Shown here piece by piece: positions 26,755 through 37,062 of a DNA stretch of 64,000 nt (position 1 is its first letter; every line of letters starts with the position of its first letter). A model generated the notes under the pieces. It searched no databases, was not told the DNA's origin, and was given only the letters and a program-made list of their open reading frames with translations. This DNA comes from Alkalilacustris brevis (GTDB lineage Bacteria > Pseudomonadota > Alphaproteobacteria > Rhodobacterales > Rhodobacteraceae): NCBI RefSeq assembly GCF_003350345.1, contig NZ_QNVJ01000064.1:1-64000 (forward strand), given 5' to 3'. Both the position numbers and the translations under genes were made by a program.

Positions 26755-27462
26755 TCACTCACCGATGCCGAACACCATGTTCACCCGCGCGGTGATTTCC
26801 ATCTCGCCGGGGGCGACGGGCACACCTGAATCCATCGCCATCTCGGCGCGCAGCATCGGCGCGGGCGGCTGGCTGCCGCTTCCGGGCTCTTCAATTCGCA
26901 GGACCGGGCCCAGCATCACCCCGGCCGCCCCGGCCAGTTCGCGCGCGCGGCCCATGGCATCCCCCACCGCCGCCGCGCGGGCCTGGGCACGCAGCGACTC
27001 GGGCGCCGCCACGCCAAAACCGAGCCCGCCGAAACTGTTGGCACCGCTGCCGACCGTGGCCTCCAGCACATCGCCCAGTAGCGCAAGGTCACGCACGCGC
27101 ACGGTGACGGAATTCACCGCCATGTAGCCGGTGATGCGCGGCCCCTGATCGCGGCTGGGGCGGTGATCCCATTGCGGGTTCAGTGTCAGGCCCGAAGTCT
27201 GCACGTCGCGCGGCTCGATTCCCGCGGCGGCCAGTTCGTCCAGCATCGCGCGCGCCGCCTCGGACGCGGCGGCCAGTGCGTCGGCGGCGCTTTCGGCCTC
27301 GCGGCTCACACCGATCTGGACAGTCGCCATGTCGGGCACCGCCATAACGCGCCCCTCGCCCGACACCGAAATCTGGCGCGGAGAGTCGGCCAGCGCAGGC
27401 AGCGCAAGGGCCAGCGCGGCCACAAGGCCCAGCGCGGCGATCAAATGTTTCTGCTTCATCAT
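26755..27462 (-). CDS. SIMPL domain (DUF541) periplasmic protein
   Basis: Exported protein, 235 aa, of the SIMPL/YggE group (oxidative-stress-linked periplasmic or outer-membrane proteins of unclear biochemical role). Adjacent ATGs at 27462 and 27459 follow AGGAG; the signal peptide ends at ALADS. The mature start, PRQISVSGEGRVMAVPDMATVQIGVSREAESA, is the family signature. Repeated Ala-rich helices and the closing ITARVNMVFGIGE also fit. It is divergent from the large Pro/Ala-rich gene at 27623. Confidence 0.9.
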   Translation of the reverse strand: MMKQKHLIAALGLVAALALALPALADSPRQISVSGEGRVMAVPDMATVQIGVSREAESAADALAAASEAARAMLDELAAAGIEPRDVQTSGLTLNPQWDHRPSRDQGPRITGYMAVNSVTVRVRDLALLGDVLEATVGSGANSFGGLGFGVAAPESLRAQARAAAVGDAMGRARELAGAAGVMLGPVLRIEEPGSGSQPPAPMLRAEMAMDSGVPVAPGEMEITARVNMVFGIGE

Positions 27463-27622
27463 CCTGCTCCTGAAGTGAATGGCCACCGCCCCGGCGCGGC
27501 CTCACGATCTCGGGAAGGCGCGCAACCGGGGCAGCGCTTCCCCTCGGCAGATTCCTGCTGTAGTCTCGCCGCGCTGGCAAGGGGACTCCCGGCGCTGAAA
27601 GTGATTGTGATAGACCCGTGAA

Positions 27623-30600
27623 ATGAAACCAGGTTTTGCCCTATCGCTCGCCCGGACGGGTGTCAGCCTTCTGCAACGCAGCCCGCGCGGCTGGCTGCTG
27701 GTTGGCGAGGCCGCGCTGGACGATCCGGCCTTTGACAGCGTGCTTTCCGGTCTGCGCGCCCGTGCCCTGAGCCTTGCGCCCGAAGGGGTCACGGCCAAGC
27801 TGATCATCCCCGAGAGTGAACTGCTTTACACCACGGTCGAAACCTCCAGCCCTGACCCGGAAGCCCGCCGCGCGGCTGTTCGCGCCGCGCTCGAAGGCGC
27901 CACGCCGTATCCCGTGGATGATCTGGTGTTCGACTGTTCGGGCAGCGGCGGCGCGCTTAATGTCGCCGTGGTGGCCCGCGAAACCCTGGATGAGGCCGAG
28001 GCCTTCGCCAGGCAACAGGGCTTCAACCCGGTCTCTTTCGTGGCAAAGCCGACCGACGGCAGCTTTATCGGCGAGCCCTTCTTCGGTGAAACAAGCTGCG
28101 CGGCAGAGGTGCTCGGCCGTGGCGAGAAGGTCGAGCGCGACCTGATCCCGGTTTCGGTGGTAGGCACGGCAGAGCCACCCGAGAGCGAAACGCGCGCGCT
28201 TTTCTCGGGTACAAGCCCGATCGGGCAGGCACCCGCAGCGCCTGATGCGCCCGCGCCCGCTGCCCCCGCAGCAGAAGACCCGGAGGCAGCCCCCCACACA
28301 CCAGAAGGCCCGGCAGCCGAAACGACGGCTGAAGAATCCGCCACCCCCGGGACGAGGGAAGACCCCGCGCCAAAGACAGCGCCAAAGGCGAAGCGGAAGC
28401 CCCCGGCAAGCAGTGATCGGCCCAAAAAGCGTGGTGATGCCGGCGATGGCGCCCTACCCCCGCCCCCGGCGCCGCCCGCCGCCGTGGGCGTATCCGGCGA
28501 AGAGCCGCCCGACCAGGACGCCGCGCAAGAACAGCCCCGCGCCAGCGAAGCCGCCCCAGAACAGCGCGCGGACCCTGGCCAGGGTGATGAACCCGCCGCC
28601 GAAGGCCCGGCCACGGGCGCGCGCGCAACTGACGCCCCCGAGCCCCCCGCCCAAGACCCTGCGAAAACAGCAGAAACCGCGCCCGCAAGCTTTGCCTCGC
28701 GCCGCAAGCCGGGCCACGCCCCGCCCGCCGACGGCAAGACACCAGAGCCGATTTCAGGCCGTGCGCGGCTGAGCTTTGGCGCAGCGCGCGCGCCCGATGG
28801 CCCACCTGCAGCGCCGGCACCCACGACGACAACCCAGCGCAGCGCGGCACCGGTCGGGACATCTCCCGGCACAGGCACCGACACAGCCCTTGCTGCAAGG
28901 CTGGGCGCGGGGCTAAAGAACATGGCCGCGCGCGCAGGCAGCGGTGTCGCCAGGGCTGCGCGCCATGCACGCGCCCCGCTCGATGCCGGGAAAGCTGCGC
29001 TCGGGCGGGCCGGGGCGGGGCTCAAGGCCCGCCGCCCAACCCCTGCCGCGCAGCCCGGATCGTCCGACCCGTTCTCGGGCCGCAAGGGCAAGGGGCCGAC
29101 CACAAGTGCCGCTGCCAGCAGCGCCGCAGCGCCAAAGCCCGCACCCTCTGACAGCGCCGCTGGCACCATCACCAGCGCCCCGGCCACCAAGCCGCACGCG
29201 CTGAACGGCCCCGAAACCCTGCGCACACAGACCCGGCAGCCGCTTGCCATCGACAAAGGCGTGACCGAGGCCGAGGCAATGACCGTGTTCGGCGCGCGGC
29301 GGCGCGAACCGTCGCACCCGCTGGCAGGGCGGGGGCCCCTGCTTATGGGTGCGGTGGCCGTGCTGCTGGTTTCGGGTGTGGCGATCTGGGCCGCCTATTT
29401 CACCTTTGCGCCCGGCTCCGCCCCGCAAGAAACCGCCAGCGCCCCGGCAGATGCGCCGGTTGCCGCGCCGCAACCCGTGGCTCCGGATACCTTCGCCCCG
29501 GCCCCGCTGCCCGAGGCGGTGCCGGAAGCCGATACCGCGCTTGCCCCCGAGGCCGCGCCCGCCCCCGCGCCGCCGCTCGACCCCGAGGCCGAGGGCTTTG
29601 CCCCCTTCAACGTGGACGAGGCGATCGCCGACGCGCTGGAAAGCCTCGGCCCGGCGGAAGACCTGGCAGCGCCTCCTCCTCCCCCGCCCGCAACAGAGGA
29701 ATCGCAGCAAGACGCCACCGCGCCGCTGGAACTGATGGCGCCGCCCGCATTGCCCGAAGCCGCGCCATCGCCCGAAACCGCAGCGGAAGACAGCGCGACA
29801 ACCAGCCCCGACGCCCCGCAAGCGGCACAGCCCGCCCCTGTCGCCCCCTCGGCAACGCCGATGAGCGACGCTGAACTCGCCGCCGCCTACGAAGACACCG
29901 GCATCTGGCCCTTCGCCCCCGACGTGGGCGCGCAGCCGGGCACCGGCACGCTGGGCGACATCGATCCGCCGCAAGCCGATGCGCCCCTGTCCACGCCAGC
30001 GCCCGAGTTGCCCACCCCCGGTGCCGGAGGCCTGCTGGCCGATGCCGCGCCCCTTGCCCCGGCGCCACCGCAGGCTTTCGCCGAACAGGCCGATGCCCTG
30101 TCAGGAGGTGCCGCAGCCGTGGAACTGACACCCGATGTCAGTTTTGTTACTGGCGCGCCCCCCATCGAGCCGCCGGCGCGCCGCACGGTCGCGCCGCGGC
30201 TGCTGCTGATCCAGGGCAATGCGCCCCTGCCCGATGACCCCACGCCGCAGCCGCGCCCCGAAGGCCTGGTGCCGCAGCAAGGCAGCACCCCCGAGGCCGC
30301 ACCCGCACCCGAGTCGGGTGCCGGAACCACGGGCGAAGCCACTCCAGACGATCAGGCCGGGCTGATGCCCCCGCCTGCCGCGACTCAGGCCGCCCAAGCC
30401 ACCACGCCTGTGTCGGCAGCGGACCCTGCCGAAAGCCCGGACGCCACGCCGCGAGCGGCCATCGCGATCCTGCCCGAGGTCGCGGTGGAGATTGTCGATG
30501 CGAGCCTTGCACCGCTTGCCCCGGCACCGGCACAGCGCCCGGCAGCCCCTGCAGGGGCGCAGGGGCCGGGCCCGGACGACAGTGCGGCGGAGGAACCTGT

Positions 30601-31207
30601 GGAAACCGCAAGCGAGGCAGCGGCAGCCGAGGTGCCGGAGGCCGCCGCGCCCGGCGCAATCAGCCTTGCCGCGCTGCGCCCGCCCAGCCCGCGGCCCGAT
30701 GCGCTTGCCGCCGAGGCCGCCGCGCGCCTGGCCGAAGAAGCCGCCCGCGCCGAAGCCATCGCCAATGCCAGCCCGCTGGCGGTTGCGCAATCGCCGATGC
30801 CAGCCACGCGGCCGCGGAATTTCAGCGCGATCGTCGCGCGCAGCCAGGCGGCCAGCAGCCCGCCCGCCCCGGCACAGGCGGCAGCCCCGTCCGAGCCTGC
30901 CGCAACACCTGCGCCGGCTCCGGCGACCGTCCCGGCCCCATCGGCGCAACCGTCAATTCCCACGCGGGCCTCGGTGGCGCAGCAGGCCACGACGGACAGT
31001 GCGATCAACCTGCGCCAGATCAACCTGATCGGTGTCTTCGGCACACCGAACCAGCGCCGCGCCCTTGTACGGATGCCAAATGGCCAGATCGTCGCCGTCA
31101 GGGTGGGCGACCAGCTTGACGGCGGGCAGGTCGCCGCCATCGGCGATGGCGAGCTGCGCTATGTCAAGAACGGGCGCAATAACGTGCTGCGCGTGGGGGA
31201 AAGCTGA
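27623..31207 (+). CDS. Giant Pro/Ala-rich membrane protein with GspC/PilP-like C-terminus
   Basis: 1194 aa. Residues 1-~195 are a folded, PilM/GspL-like domain (MKPGFALSLARTGVSLLQRS, then LIIPESELLYTTVE). Residues ~200-570 and 595-1120 are extremely rich in Pro and Ala with acidic residues, probably disordered. One transmembrane helix is at ~571-594 (PLLMGAVAVLLVSGVAIWAA). The last ~65 residues, starting INLIGVFGTPNQRRALVRMPNGQIVAV, look like the HR/PilP-type beta domain of type II secretion/type IV pilus assembly proteins. Topology would be cytoplasmic N-domain, one helix, long periplasmic linker, periplasmic C-domain. Such proteins are sometimes mis-labelled as translation initiation factor 2 because of the repeats. 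The C-domain call is moderate. Confidence 0.75.
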   Translation: MKPGFALSLARTGVSLLQRSPRGWLLVGEAALDDPAFDSVLSGLRARALSLAPEGVTAKLIIPESELLYTTVETSSPDPEARRAAVRAALEGATPYPVDDLVFDCSGSGGALNVAVVARETLDEAEAFARQQGFNPVSFVAKPTDGSFIGEPFFGETSCAAEVLGRGEKVERDLIPVSVVGTAEPPESETRALFSGTSPIGQAPAAPDAPAPAAPAAEDPEAAPHTPEGPAAETTAEESATPGTREDPAPKTAPKAKRKPPASSDRPKKRGDAGDGALPPPPAPPAAVGVSGEEPPDQDAAQEQPRASEAAPEQRADPGQGDEPAAEGPATGARATDAPEPPAQDPAKTAETAPASFASRRKPGHAPPADGKTPEPISGRARLSFGAARAPDGPPAAPAPTTTTQRSAAPVGTSPGTGTDTALAARLGAGLKNMAARAGSGVARAARHARAPLDAGKAALGRAGAGLKARRPTPAAQPGSSDPFSGRKGKGPTTSAAASSAAAPKPAPSDSAAGTITSAPATKPHALNGPETLRTQTRQPLAIDKGVTEAEAMTVFGARRREPSHPLAGRGPLLMGAVAVLLVSGVAIWAAYFTFAPGSAPQETASAPADAPVAAPQPVAPDTFAPAPLPEAVPEADTALAPEAAPAPAPPLDPEAEGFAPFNVDEAIADALESLGPAEDLAAPPPPPPATEESQQDATAPLELMAPPALPEAAPSPETAAEDSATTSPDAPQAAQPAPVAPSATPMSDAELAAAYEDTGIWPFAPDVGAQPGTGTLGDIDPPQADAPLSTPAPELPTPGAGGLLADAAPLAPAPPQAFAEQADALSGGAAAVELTPDVSFVTGAPPIEPPARRTVAPRLLLIQGNAPLPDDPTPQPRPEGLVPQQGSTPEAAPAPESGAGTTGEATPDDQAGLMPPPAATQAAQATTPVSAADPAESPDATPRAAIAILPEVAVEIVDASLAPLAPAPAQRPAAPAGAQGPGPDDSAAEEPVETASEAAAAEVPEAAAPGAISLAALRPPSPRPDALAAEAAARLAEEAARAEAIANASPLAVAQSPMPATRPRNFSAIVARSQAASSPPAPAQAAAPSEPAATPAPAPATVPAPSAQPSIPTRASVAQQATTDSAINLRQINLIGVFGTPNQRRALVRMPNGQIVAVRVGDQLDGGQVAAIGDGELRYVKNGRNNVLRVGES

Positions 31208-31234
31208 CCCCGGCAGGCCCGGTGCACATGAAAA

Positions 31235-31264
31235 CGGGGCCGTGCCATGCCGGCAGCGGCCCCG
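31235..31264. terminator. Two-tier hairpin between convergent genes
   Basis: CGGGGCC / GGCCCCG outer stem with an inner TGCC / GGCA stem, between the 1194-aa gene and carD. AAAA precedes it, giving a T-run for the reverse (carD) strand. Confidence 0.7.
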
Positions 31265-31288
31265 CAAAGGTCAAACGTCAGATCGGCT

Positions 31289-31798
31289 TCAGGCTGCGCG
31301 CGACAACAGCACTTCATCGACCTGCTTTTGCGCGCCGACCTCGTCGGTGCCGCTGACAGCGGCAACCTCGCGGGTCAGCCGCTCGAGCGCGGCCTCGTAG
31401 AGCTGGCGCTCGGAATAGCTTTGTTCGCGCTGATCGTCGGTGCGGTGCAGGTCGCGCACCACCTCGGCGATCGACAGCAGGTCGCCCGAGTTGATCTTCT
31501 GTTCGTATTCCTGCGCCCGGCGCGACCACATCGCGCGCTTGACGCGGGCCTTGCCCTTGAGCGTGTCCAGCGCCTTGTTGACGATGTCGGGCGTCGAGAG
31601 CGAGCGCATCCCCACCTCGGTGGCCTTGTTCGTCGGCACGCGCAGGGTCATCTTGTCCTTCTCGAACGAGATCACGAACAGTTCAAGTTCGAGACCGGCG
31701 ATCTCCTGCTCTTCGATCGAGATGATCTTGCCGACCCCATGCGCGGGGTATACGACAAAATCGTTCGGGCGGAATTCCGGCTTTTTCGTCTTGGTCAT
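31289..31798 (-). CDS. carD: CarD-family transcriptional regulator
   Basis: RNA polymerase-binding regulator, 169 aa, of the CarD/CdnL type, which stabilises open complexes at many promoters. The N-terminal RNAP-interacting Tudor-like domain begins RPNDFVVYPAHGVGKIISIEEQEI. The C-terminal helical DNA-contacting part has KARVKRAMWSRRAQEYEQKINSGDL, including the Trp typical of the family. Monocistronic. Homologues are near-universal in Alphaproteobacteria. Confidence 0.95.
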   Translation of the reverse strand: MTKTKKPEFRPNDFVVYPAHGVGKIISIEEQEIAGLELELFVISFEKDKMTLRVPTNKATEVGMRSLSTPDIVNKALDTLKGKARVKRAMWSRRAQEYEQKINSGDLLSIAEVVRDLHRTDDQREQSYSERQLYEAALERLTREVAAVSGTDEVGAQKQVDEVLLSRAA

Positions 31799-32055
31799 TC
31801 AGTTGTTTCCTCAAAAGGCACCCATACGGCCATCCACCCGCGAAACCGGCCCCCACAGGGAAAGATGACCCCGTGCTGCCGGTCGTCTGTCGCTAAAAAA
31901 ACACCACACAGGCGGGCAGCTCTGTGGATGCTGGTCAGGTTTCAGGCCGTTTACGGACCCTTCATACCACAGAATCGATCAAATTCAAAGCATGGCAGAT
32001 GGCCGGGCGGTGTAAGGGTGCCGAAACGAGGGCCGGCGCAGGTAAATCCTGCGTG
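31799..32055. other. carD upstream region
   Basis: 257 bases before carD and after the DUF2484 stop, without a gene. It contains a poly-A run (CTAAAAAAACACCAC around 31893-31907). No defined promoter motif could be chosen with confidence. Confidence 0.4.
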
Positions 32056-32304
32056 TCACCCCTCGCGCGATAGCCGCCCGCGCAGCCAGCGGCCCATGTA
32101 GAACACGGGCCAGCGCAAGACCGAAACACCTGCGGCCAGCGCAAGCATTCCCGCCAGCGGGCCGGATTGCCAGGTGATCAGCCCGACAAGGGGAATACCC
32201 GTGGCGATCAGCAGATAGGCCCCCGCCCAGTGCCGCCGGCGCGGCAGCATGGCGATCGAGGCCGCCGCAACAACCCAGAGGCAGCCAAGGACAAGACCGG
32301 TCAT
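32056..32304 (-). CDS. DUF2484 small membrane protein
   Basis: 82 aa, two to three hydrophobic helices ([55 protein letters not shown]) and a basic C-terminus. Its ATG overlaps the murC stop by four bases (ATGA), so translation is coupled. DUF2484 proteins are known in Rhodobacterales beside mur genes; function unknown, probably envelope/division-related by position. The next gene expected in this lineage, murB, does not follow here. Confidence 0.85.
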   Translation of the reverse strand: MTGLVLGCLWVVAAASIAMLPRRRHWAGAYLLIATGIPLVGLITWQSGPLAGMLALAAGVSVLRWPVFYMGRWLRGRLSREG

Positions 32305-33770
32305 CGCCCCGGCCCGGCTGTTGGGTGCGCGGCCTCCGACCCTGGACTGTCGCCGGTGGCCGCTGCCGCCGCCAGTCTGTCCGGCAGGTTCTGCGCCCAG
32401 GCCGAAATGGTGCCTGCCCCCAGGCAGACCACCATATCGCCCGGCCGCGCCTCGGCCCGCACCAGACGTTCCAGATCGTCCTCGGTGCTCAGCGCGTGGG
32501 CATTGCGGTGGCCGTGGCGGATCAGCCCGGCCACGAGATCGTCCCGCGAGGCCCCGGGGATCGGATCTTCGCCGGCGGCGTACACCTCGCCGATGGCCAC
32601 GACATCGGCCTCGTTGAAACACGAGCAGAAATCATCGAACAACGAGGCGAGGCGTGAATAACGGTGCGGCTGATGCACAGCGATGATCCGCCCGCCACCC
32701 GGCCCGATAGACTGTCGTGCGGCCTTGAGCACGGCGGCAATCTCGACCGGATGGTGGCCGTAATCGTCGATCACGGTGATGCCGTTCACCTCGCCCACAC
32801 GGGTGAAGCGGCGGTTGACCCCGCCGAAGGCGGCCAGCGCCGTGCGGATCTCGTCCCGCCGCATCCCCAGATGCCGCGCCACCGCCACCGCCGCCAGCGC
32901 GTTCGAGACGTTGTGATCACCCGGCATCGGCAGGGTGCAGCCCTCGATCCGCGTGCCCTCAAGCTGCAGCGCAACGTCGAAATGCGCCGCGCCCGCCTCG
33001 TAACGCAGGTTCACCGCGCGCACATCGGCCTGGGCGTTGAAGCCAAAAGTCACCACACGGCGGTCGGTCAGCCGCCCGACCAGTGCCTGCACCTCGGCGT
33101 GATCGGTGCAGCACACCGCCAGCCCGTAGAACGGAATGTTCGAAACGAAATCGAAAAAGCCCTGGCGCAGCGCATCGAAGCTGCCCCAGTGCTCCATGTG
33201 TTCGGGGTCGATATTGGTGACGATGGCGATGGTGGCGGGCAACCGGTTGAAGCTGCCGTCGCTCTCGTCGGCCTCCACCACCATCCATTCGCCTGCCCCC
33301 GCGCGCGCGTTCGAGCCATAGGCATGAATTACACCGCCATTGATCACCGTGGGGTCGAAGCCGCCGGCATCCATCAGCGTGGCCACCATGGTAGTGGTCG
33401 TCGTCTTGCCATGGGTGCCGGCCACGGCGACGTTGGATTTCAGGCGCATCAGTTCGGCCAGCATCTCGGCCCGGCGCACCACCGGCAGGCCGCGGCGGCG
33501 GGCCTCTTCGAGTTCGGGGTTGCCGGGACGGATCGCGGTGGAGACGACGACGACCTGCGCGCCCTCCAGGTTCTCGGCGCGCTGCCCGGTAAAAACCCTT
33601 GCGCCCAGTTCGGACAATCGCTTGGTGATCGCGCTTTCCTTGAGGTCCGAGCCCTGCACATCATAGCCCAGCGTGAGCAGAACCTCGGCAATACCCGACA
33701 TGCCGATACCCCCGATCCCGACAAAATGGATCGGCCCCACATCCACCGGCAGCTTTGTCGCCGCGTTCAT
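32301..33770 (-). CDS. murC: UDP-N-acetylmuramate--L-alanine ligase
   Basis: Cytosolic peptidoglycan precursor enzyme, 489 aa, adding L-Ala to UDP-MurNAc with ATP. N-terminal Rossmann domain [21 protein letters not shown] loop [11 protein letters not shown], central [10 protein letters not shown], and the C-terminal domain with [10 protein letters not shown] and HQPHRYSR are all family signatures. Its start overlaps the murG stop by four bases. Part of a tightly packed ftsW-murG-murC-DUF2484 run. Confidence 0.97.
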   Translation of the reverse strand: MNAATKLPVDVGPIHFVGIGGIGMSGIAEVLLTLGYDVQGSDLKESAITKRLSELGARVFTGQRAENLEGAQVVVVSTAIRPGNPELEEARRRGLPVVRRAEMLAELMRLKSNVAVAGTHGKTTTTTMVATLMDAGGFDPTVINGGVIHAYGSNARAGAGEWMVVEADESDGSFNRLPATIAIVTNIDPEHMEHWGSFDALRQGFFDFVSNIPFYGLAVCCTDHAEVQALVGRLTDRRVVTFGFNAQADVRAVNLRYEAGAAHFDVALQLEGTRIEGCTLPMPGDHNVSNALAAVAVARHLGMRRDEIRTALAAFGGVNRRFTRVGEVNGITVIDDYGHHPVEIAAVLKAARQSIGPGGGRIIAVHQPHRYSRLASLFDDFCSCFNEADVVAIGEVYAAGEDPIPGASRDDLVAGLIRHGHRNAHALSTEDDLERLVRAEARPGDMVVCLGAGTISAWAQNLPDRLAAAAATGDSPGSEAAHPTAGPGR

Positions 33771-34870
33771 CGCCCTGCCCCTTTTGCCACCTGGTATTCG
33801 ACAAGATCGGCCAGCCGCACGGCCGCATCGGGCACCGCACAGGCCAGCGCGCGCGCCGCCATCTGCGTTGCCGCCTCCGGATCGCCCAGCACCAGAGAAA
33901 GGTGCTCGGCCAGCCCCTGGGGGTCAAATCGCGATTCTGGCATCATGACCGCCGCGCCGGCCTCGACCAGCGCGCGGGCATTGGCCGTCTGGTGATCGGC
34001 CGCGGCGGCGGCGAAAGGCACCAGGATGGCCGGGCGCCCGATCACCGTGATATCCGCCAGCGAAGAGGCCCCGGCCCGGCTGATCACCAGTTGCGCCTCG
34101 GAAAGCCGCGCGGGGATATCCTCGAAGAAGGGGCGCACCTCGGCGGTGACGCCCGCATCGGCATAGGCCCGTTCGACGCGCGCCACGTCCTCGGGCCGCG
34201 CCTGCTGGGCCACGCGCAGCCGAGCGCGCAGCGGCTCGGGCAATGCCGCCACCGCCGCAGGCACCACATCCGACAGGATCCGCGCCCCCTGGCTGCCGCC
34301 AATAGCCAGCAGGCTCATCGGATAGTCGCCCGGCGGGATATAGCCCGCGCCCTGCCGCGCCAGCACCGCCGCGCGCACCGGGTTGCCGGTGTGCACGCCC
34401 TCGACGCCCTTGGGCAGGTCGGTAGGCCAGGTGCCGCAGGCCACTGCATCGACACGGGGCGCGAAGATCCGGTTCACCCGGCCCAGCACCCCGTTTTGTT
34501 CATGCAGCACGCGCGGCAGCCGCAGCAAGCTGGCCGCCGCCAGCGCCGGAATGCTGGGATAGCCGCCAAAACCCACCACCACCGAAGGCCGGTCGCGCCG
34601 CATCTGCCACAAGGCGCGCGTCACACCGCTGACAAGGCGCAAGGGCACCGCCAGCTTGGCCAGCACGCCACCCCGCGCGAAGGTTGCCGCGCTGACCTGC
34701 CGCAACGCGACCTCACGCGGGAAGCCGCCCGCATAGCGCGCCCCGCGCGCATCCGTCGAAAGCATCACGCGCCAGCCACGCGCCAGCAGTTCCTCGGCCA
34801 GCGCCTGCGCGGGAAACATATGGCCGCCGGTTCCTCCGGCAGCGATCATGGCAAGCGGCCCTTCGGCCAT
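33767..34870 (-). CDS. murG: UDP-GlcNAc:lipid-intermediate glycosyltransferase
   Basis: Membrane-associated glycosyltransferase, 367 aa, converting lipid I to lipid II. It opens [28 protein letters not shown] (the GGTGGH diphosphate loop). [24 protein letters not shown] and [13 protein letters not shown] are the MurG-specific donor-site motifs. The ATG shares one base with the ftsW TGA. Confidence 0.97.
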   Translation of the reverse strand: MAEGPLAMIAAGGTGGHMFPAQALAEELLARGWRVMLSTDARGARYAGGFPREVALRQVSAATFARGGVLAKLAVPLRLVSGVTRALWQMRRDRPSVVVGFGGYPSIPALAAASLLRLPRVLHEQNGVLGRVNRIFAPRVDAVACGTWPTDLPKGVEGVHTGNPVRAAVLARQGAGYIPPGDYPMSLLAIGGSQGARILSDVVPAAVAALPEPLRARLRVAQQARPEDVARVERAYADAGVTAEVRPFFEDIPARLSEAQLVISRAGASSLADITVIGRPAILVPFAAAAADHQTANARALVEAGAAVMMPESRFDPQGLAEHLSLVLGDPEAATQMAARALACAVPDAAVRLADLVEYQVAKGAGR

Positions 34871-36036
34871 CAGCGCCCCCGTCCAAGCAGAATTTCACCA
34901 ATCTCGCCTTGTGGGCGGGTCCGGGTAAAGGCCAGCAGCATCCCCATCGCCGCCCCCGCCGCAATCAGCGACGACCCGCCATAGGAGACGAACGGCAACG
35001 TCATCCCCTTGGCCGGCAGCAGCCGCACCGCCACGCCCATGTTGATGAGCGCCTGCACTGCAAAGATGCTGACCATCCCGGTGCCCGCAAGCCGGATGAA
35101 GGTATCGCGCTCGCGCATCAGCCGAAAGAGGGCACGCAGGGTGATCGTGGCGTAAAGCGCGATCACGAAAAGGACAAGGACAAGCCCGTACTCCTCGGCT
35201 GCGACTGCGATGATGAAATCGGTATGGGCATCGGGAAGCAGGCGCTTGACCTCGCCTTCGCCGACGCCGACGCCCCAGAAGCCGCCCTCCTGAATGGCGT
35301 TGGCGGCATAATAGAGCTGGGTGCGCGGGTCCACGTCGGGGGCAAGAAAGCCGTCGATGCGGCGGGCGAAATGCTCGGACCCGTTATAGGCCAGCACCCC
35401 CGCGCCCACCACCAGCCCCGCCGCCAGCAGCAACAGCACGATCGGCGCGCCGGCCACGAAATACATCACCCCCCAGCCGAAGACGATCAGCGCCGCCTGG
35501 CCGAAATCGGGCTGCATCGCCAGAAGGCCGGCCACCACCCCGGTAAAGGCCAGCGAGATCGTCACCCCCGGCGGGCCTTGCAGATCGCGACTGGCGGCCA
35601 TCAGCCAGGCGACTACCACCACGAAAGCGGGTTTGAGAAACTCGGACGGCTGCACGCTGGCAAACCCCAGCGAATACCAGCGCACTGCCCCCTTTCCGAA
35701 ATCGGTGCCCAGGAACGGCAGCGCCGCCAGCGCGACCAGCGCGATCAGAAAGCCCAGCACACCAAGCCGGCGCAGCGTGTCGGGCGACAGCATCGAGGTG
35801 AACAGCATCACCACCACCGCCATGCCACCGAAGAAGGCCTGCCGCTCGACGTAATAGAAGGCAGGAAGCCCGTTACGCTCGGCCAGTGGCGGCGACGCCG
35901 CAAGCCCCAGCAAAAGCCCGGCCCCCAGCAAGAGCAGGACGCTCGACAGGGTCCATTTGTCAACCGTGCGCCACCATCGTGGCAGAATCGGCTCCCCTGC
36001 CGCGATGGGCATGGTGCCGTGTGCCATTTCCGTCAT
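34870..36036 (-). CDS. ftsW: Septal peptidoglycan polymerase (SEDS family)
   Basis: Inner-membrane protein, 388 aa, with about ten helices; polymerises lipid II at the septum with a class B PBP. SEDS signatures: [28 protein letters not shown] (with the conserved QPSE), [11 protein letters not shown], and the C-terminal [17 protein letters not shown]. First gene of the local division/cell-wall run on this strand; 162 bases separate it from the divergent hydrolase gene. Confidence 0.97.
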   Translation of the reverse strand: MTEMAHGTMPIAAGEPILPRWWRTVDKWTLSSVLLLLGAGLLLGLAASPPLAERNGLPAFYYVERQAFFGGMAVVVMLFTSMLSPDTLRRLGVLGFLIALVALAALPFLGTDFGKGAVRWYSLGFASVQPSEFLKPAFVVVVAWLMAASRDLQGPPGVTISLAFTGVVAGLLAMQPDFGQAALIVFGWGVMYFVAGAPIVLLLLAAGLVVGAGVLAYNGSEHFARRIDGFLAPDVDPRTQLYYAANAIQEGGFWGVGVGEGEVKRLLPDAHTDFIIAVAAEEYGLVLVLFVIALYATITLRALFRLMRERDTFIRLAGTGMVSIFAVQALINMGVAVRLLPAKGMTLPFVSYGGSSLIAAGAAMGMLLAFTRTRPQGEIGEILLGRGR

Positions 36037-36198
36037 GTGAGACTGCCTCGACTGCCTCTTTTACGCCCGGTTTTCCGGATCTGATCGCAACTGTAACGGG
36101 TTTTCGGCAATCGCGCCAGCCCTTGCTACAGGTGCAGCATCCTGGCGCATCCCCTCATTTTCGCTTGCATGGCCGGAAAAATTCCCCATCTCTGAGGC

Positions 36199-37023
36199 AT
36201 GTCCGAAAAGCGACCAACATATGGCGTCGATGCCAGTTCCGATGCCCCCGACGACCTGATGCCCCCCGACGCGCTGCTCGTTGCCTCCTACAACGTGCAC
36301 AAATGTGTGGGCCTGGACATGCGGCGCGATCCGGCGCGCACCGCCCGTGTCATCGGAGAAATCGGGGCCGATGTGATTGCGCTGCAGGAGGCCGACAGGC
36401 GATTCGGCTCGCGCGCAGGGTATCTGGACCTTGAGGCGCTGAGCGAGGTTTCGGGCCTGACCAGCGTCCCGCTGGAGCGCAAGGGCCCCGCGCATGGCTG
36501 GCACGGCAACGTGCTGCTGACCCGCAATGTCGAGATCGAGGATGTGCGCCCGCTGCGCCTGCCCGGACTGGAGCCGCGCGGCGCGCTGGTGGTTGACATG
36601 AAACGCGAGGGCGTGCCGCTTCGGGTCATTGCCGCGCATCTGGGGCTTTTGCGCAGCTCGCGGCTGCAACAGGCCCAGGCGCTGGTCGCTGCGCTGGGCA
36701 CTGAGGACGAGGAACGCACCACCCTGCTGATGGGCGACCTGAACGAATGGCGGCTGCGCCGGCGCTCTTCGCTCGAGCCCTTGGCCCAGCGCAAGGCGCC
36801 GGGGGTCTCGGTGCCCAGCTTTCCCGCGCGGTTTCCGCTGTTCGCACTTGATCGGATCATGACCAGCCCCTGCGCCGAGGTGCTCAAGATCGAGCGCCAC
36901 GACAGCCCGCTTGCGCGGATTGCGTCGGATCACCTGCCAATCAAGGCATGGCTGCGCCTGCCGCGTAACCCGCGCGAGGCCGAGGACACCCTACGAAGGG
37001 CCGCCGCGTCGGAGCGTCGTTGA
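36199..37023 (+). CDS. Endonuclease/exonuclease/phosphatase family protein
   Basis: EEP-fold metal-dependent phosphoesterase, 274 aa. SYNVHKCVG (Asn metal ligand), VIALQEAD (Glu), GLLRSSRLQQAQ, LLMGDLNEWR (Asp/Asn), and SDHLPIKAWLRL at the end (catalytic Asp-His) are the family motifs in order. No signal peptide. It precedes the phospholipase D-type gene by 39 bases on the same strand; similar pairs act in membrane lipid remodelling, but the substrate is not evident. Confidence 0.9.
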   Translation: MSEKRPTYGVDASSDAPDDLMPPDALLVASYNVHKCVGLDMRRDPARTARVIGEIGADVIALQEADRRFGSRAGYLDLEALSEVSGLTSVPLERKGPAHGWHGNVLLTRNVEIEDVRPLRLPGLEPRGALVVDMKREGVPLRVIAAHLGLLRSSRLQQAQALVAALGTEDEERTTLLMGDLNEWRLRRRSSLEPLAQRKAPGVSVPSFPARFPLFALDRIMTSPCAEVLKIERHDSPLARIASDHLPIKAWLRLPRNPREAEDTLRRAAASERR

Positions 37024-37062
37024 TGCACCGCGCCGCTACCCTTCTCAGCCAGGCCGCCTGAT

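Noticed and set aside
27826-29256. Reverse-strand Ala/Gly/Ser-rich frame in the Pro/Ala-rich gene
   Set aside because: Low-complexity shadow of the repeat-rich coding sequence.
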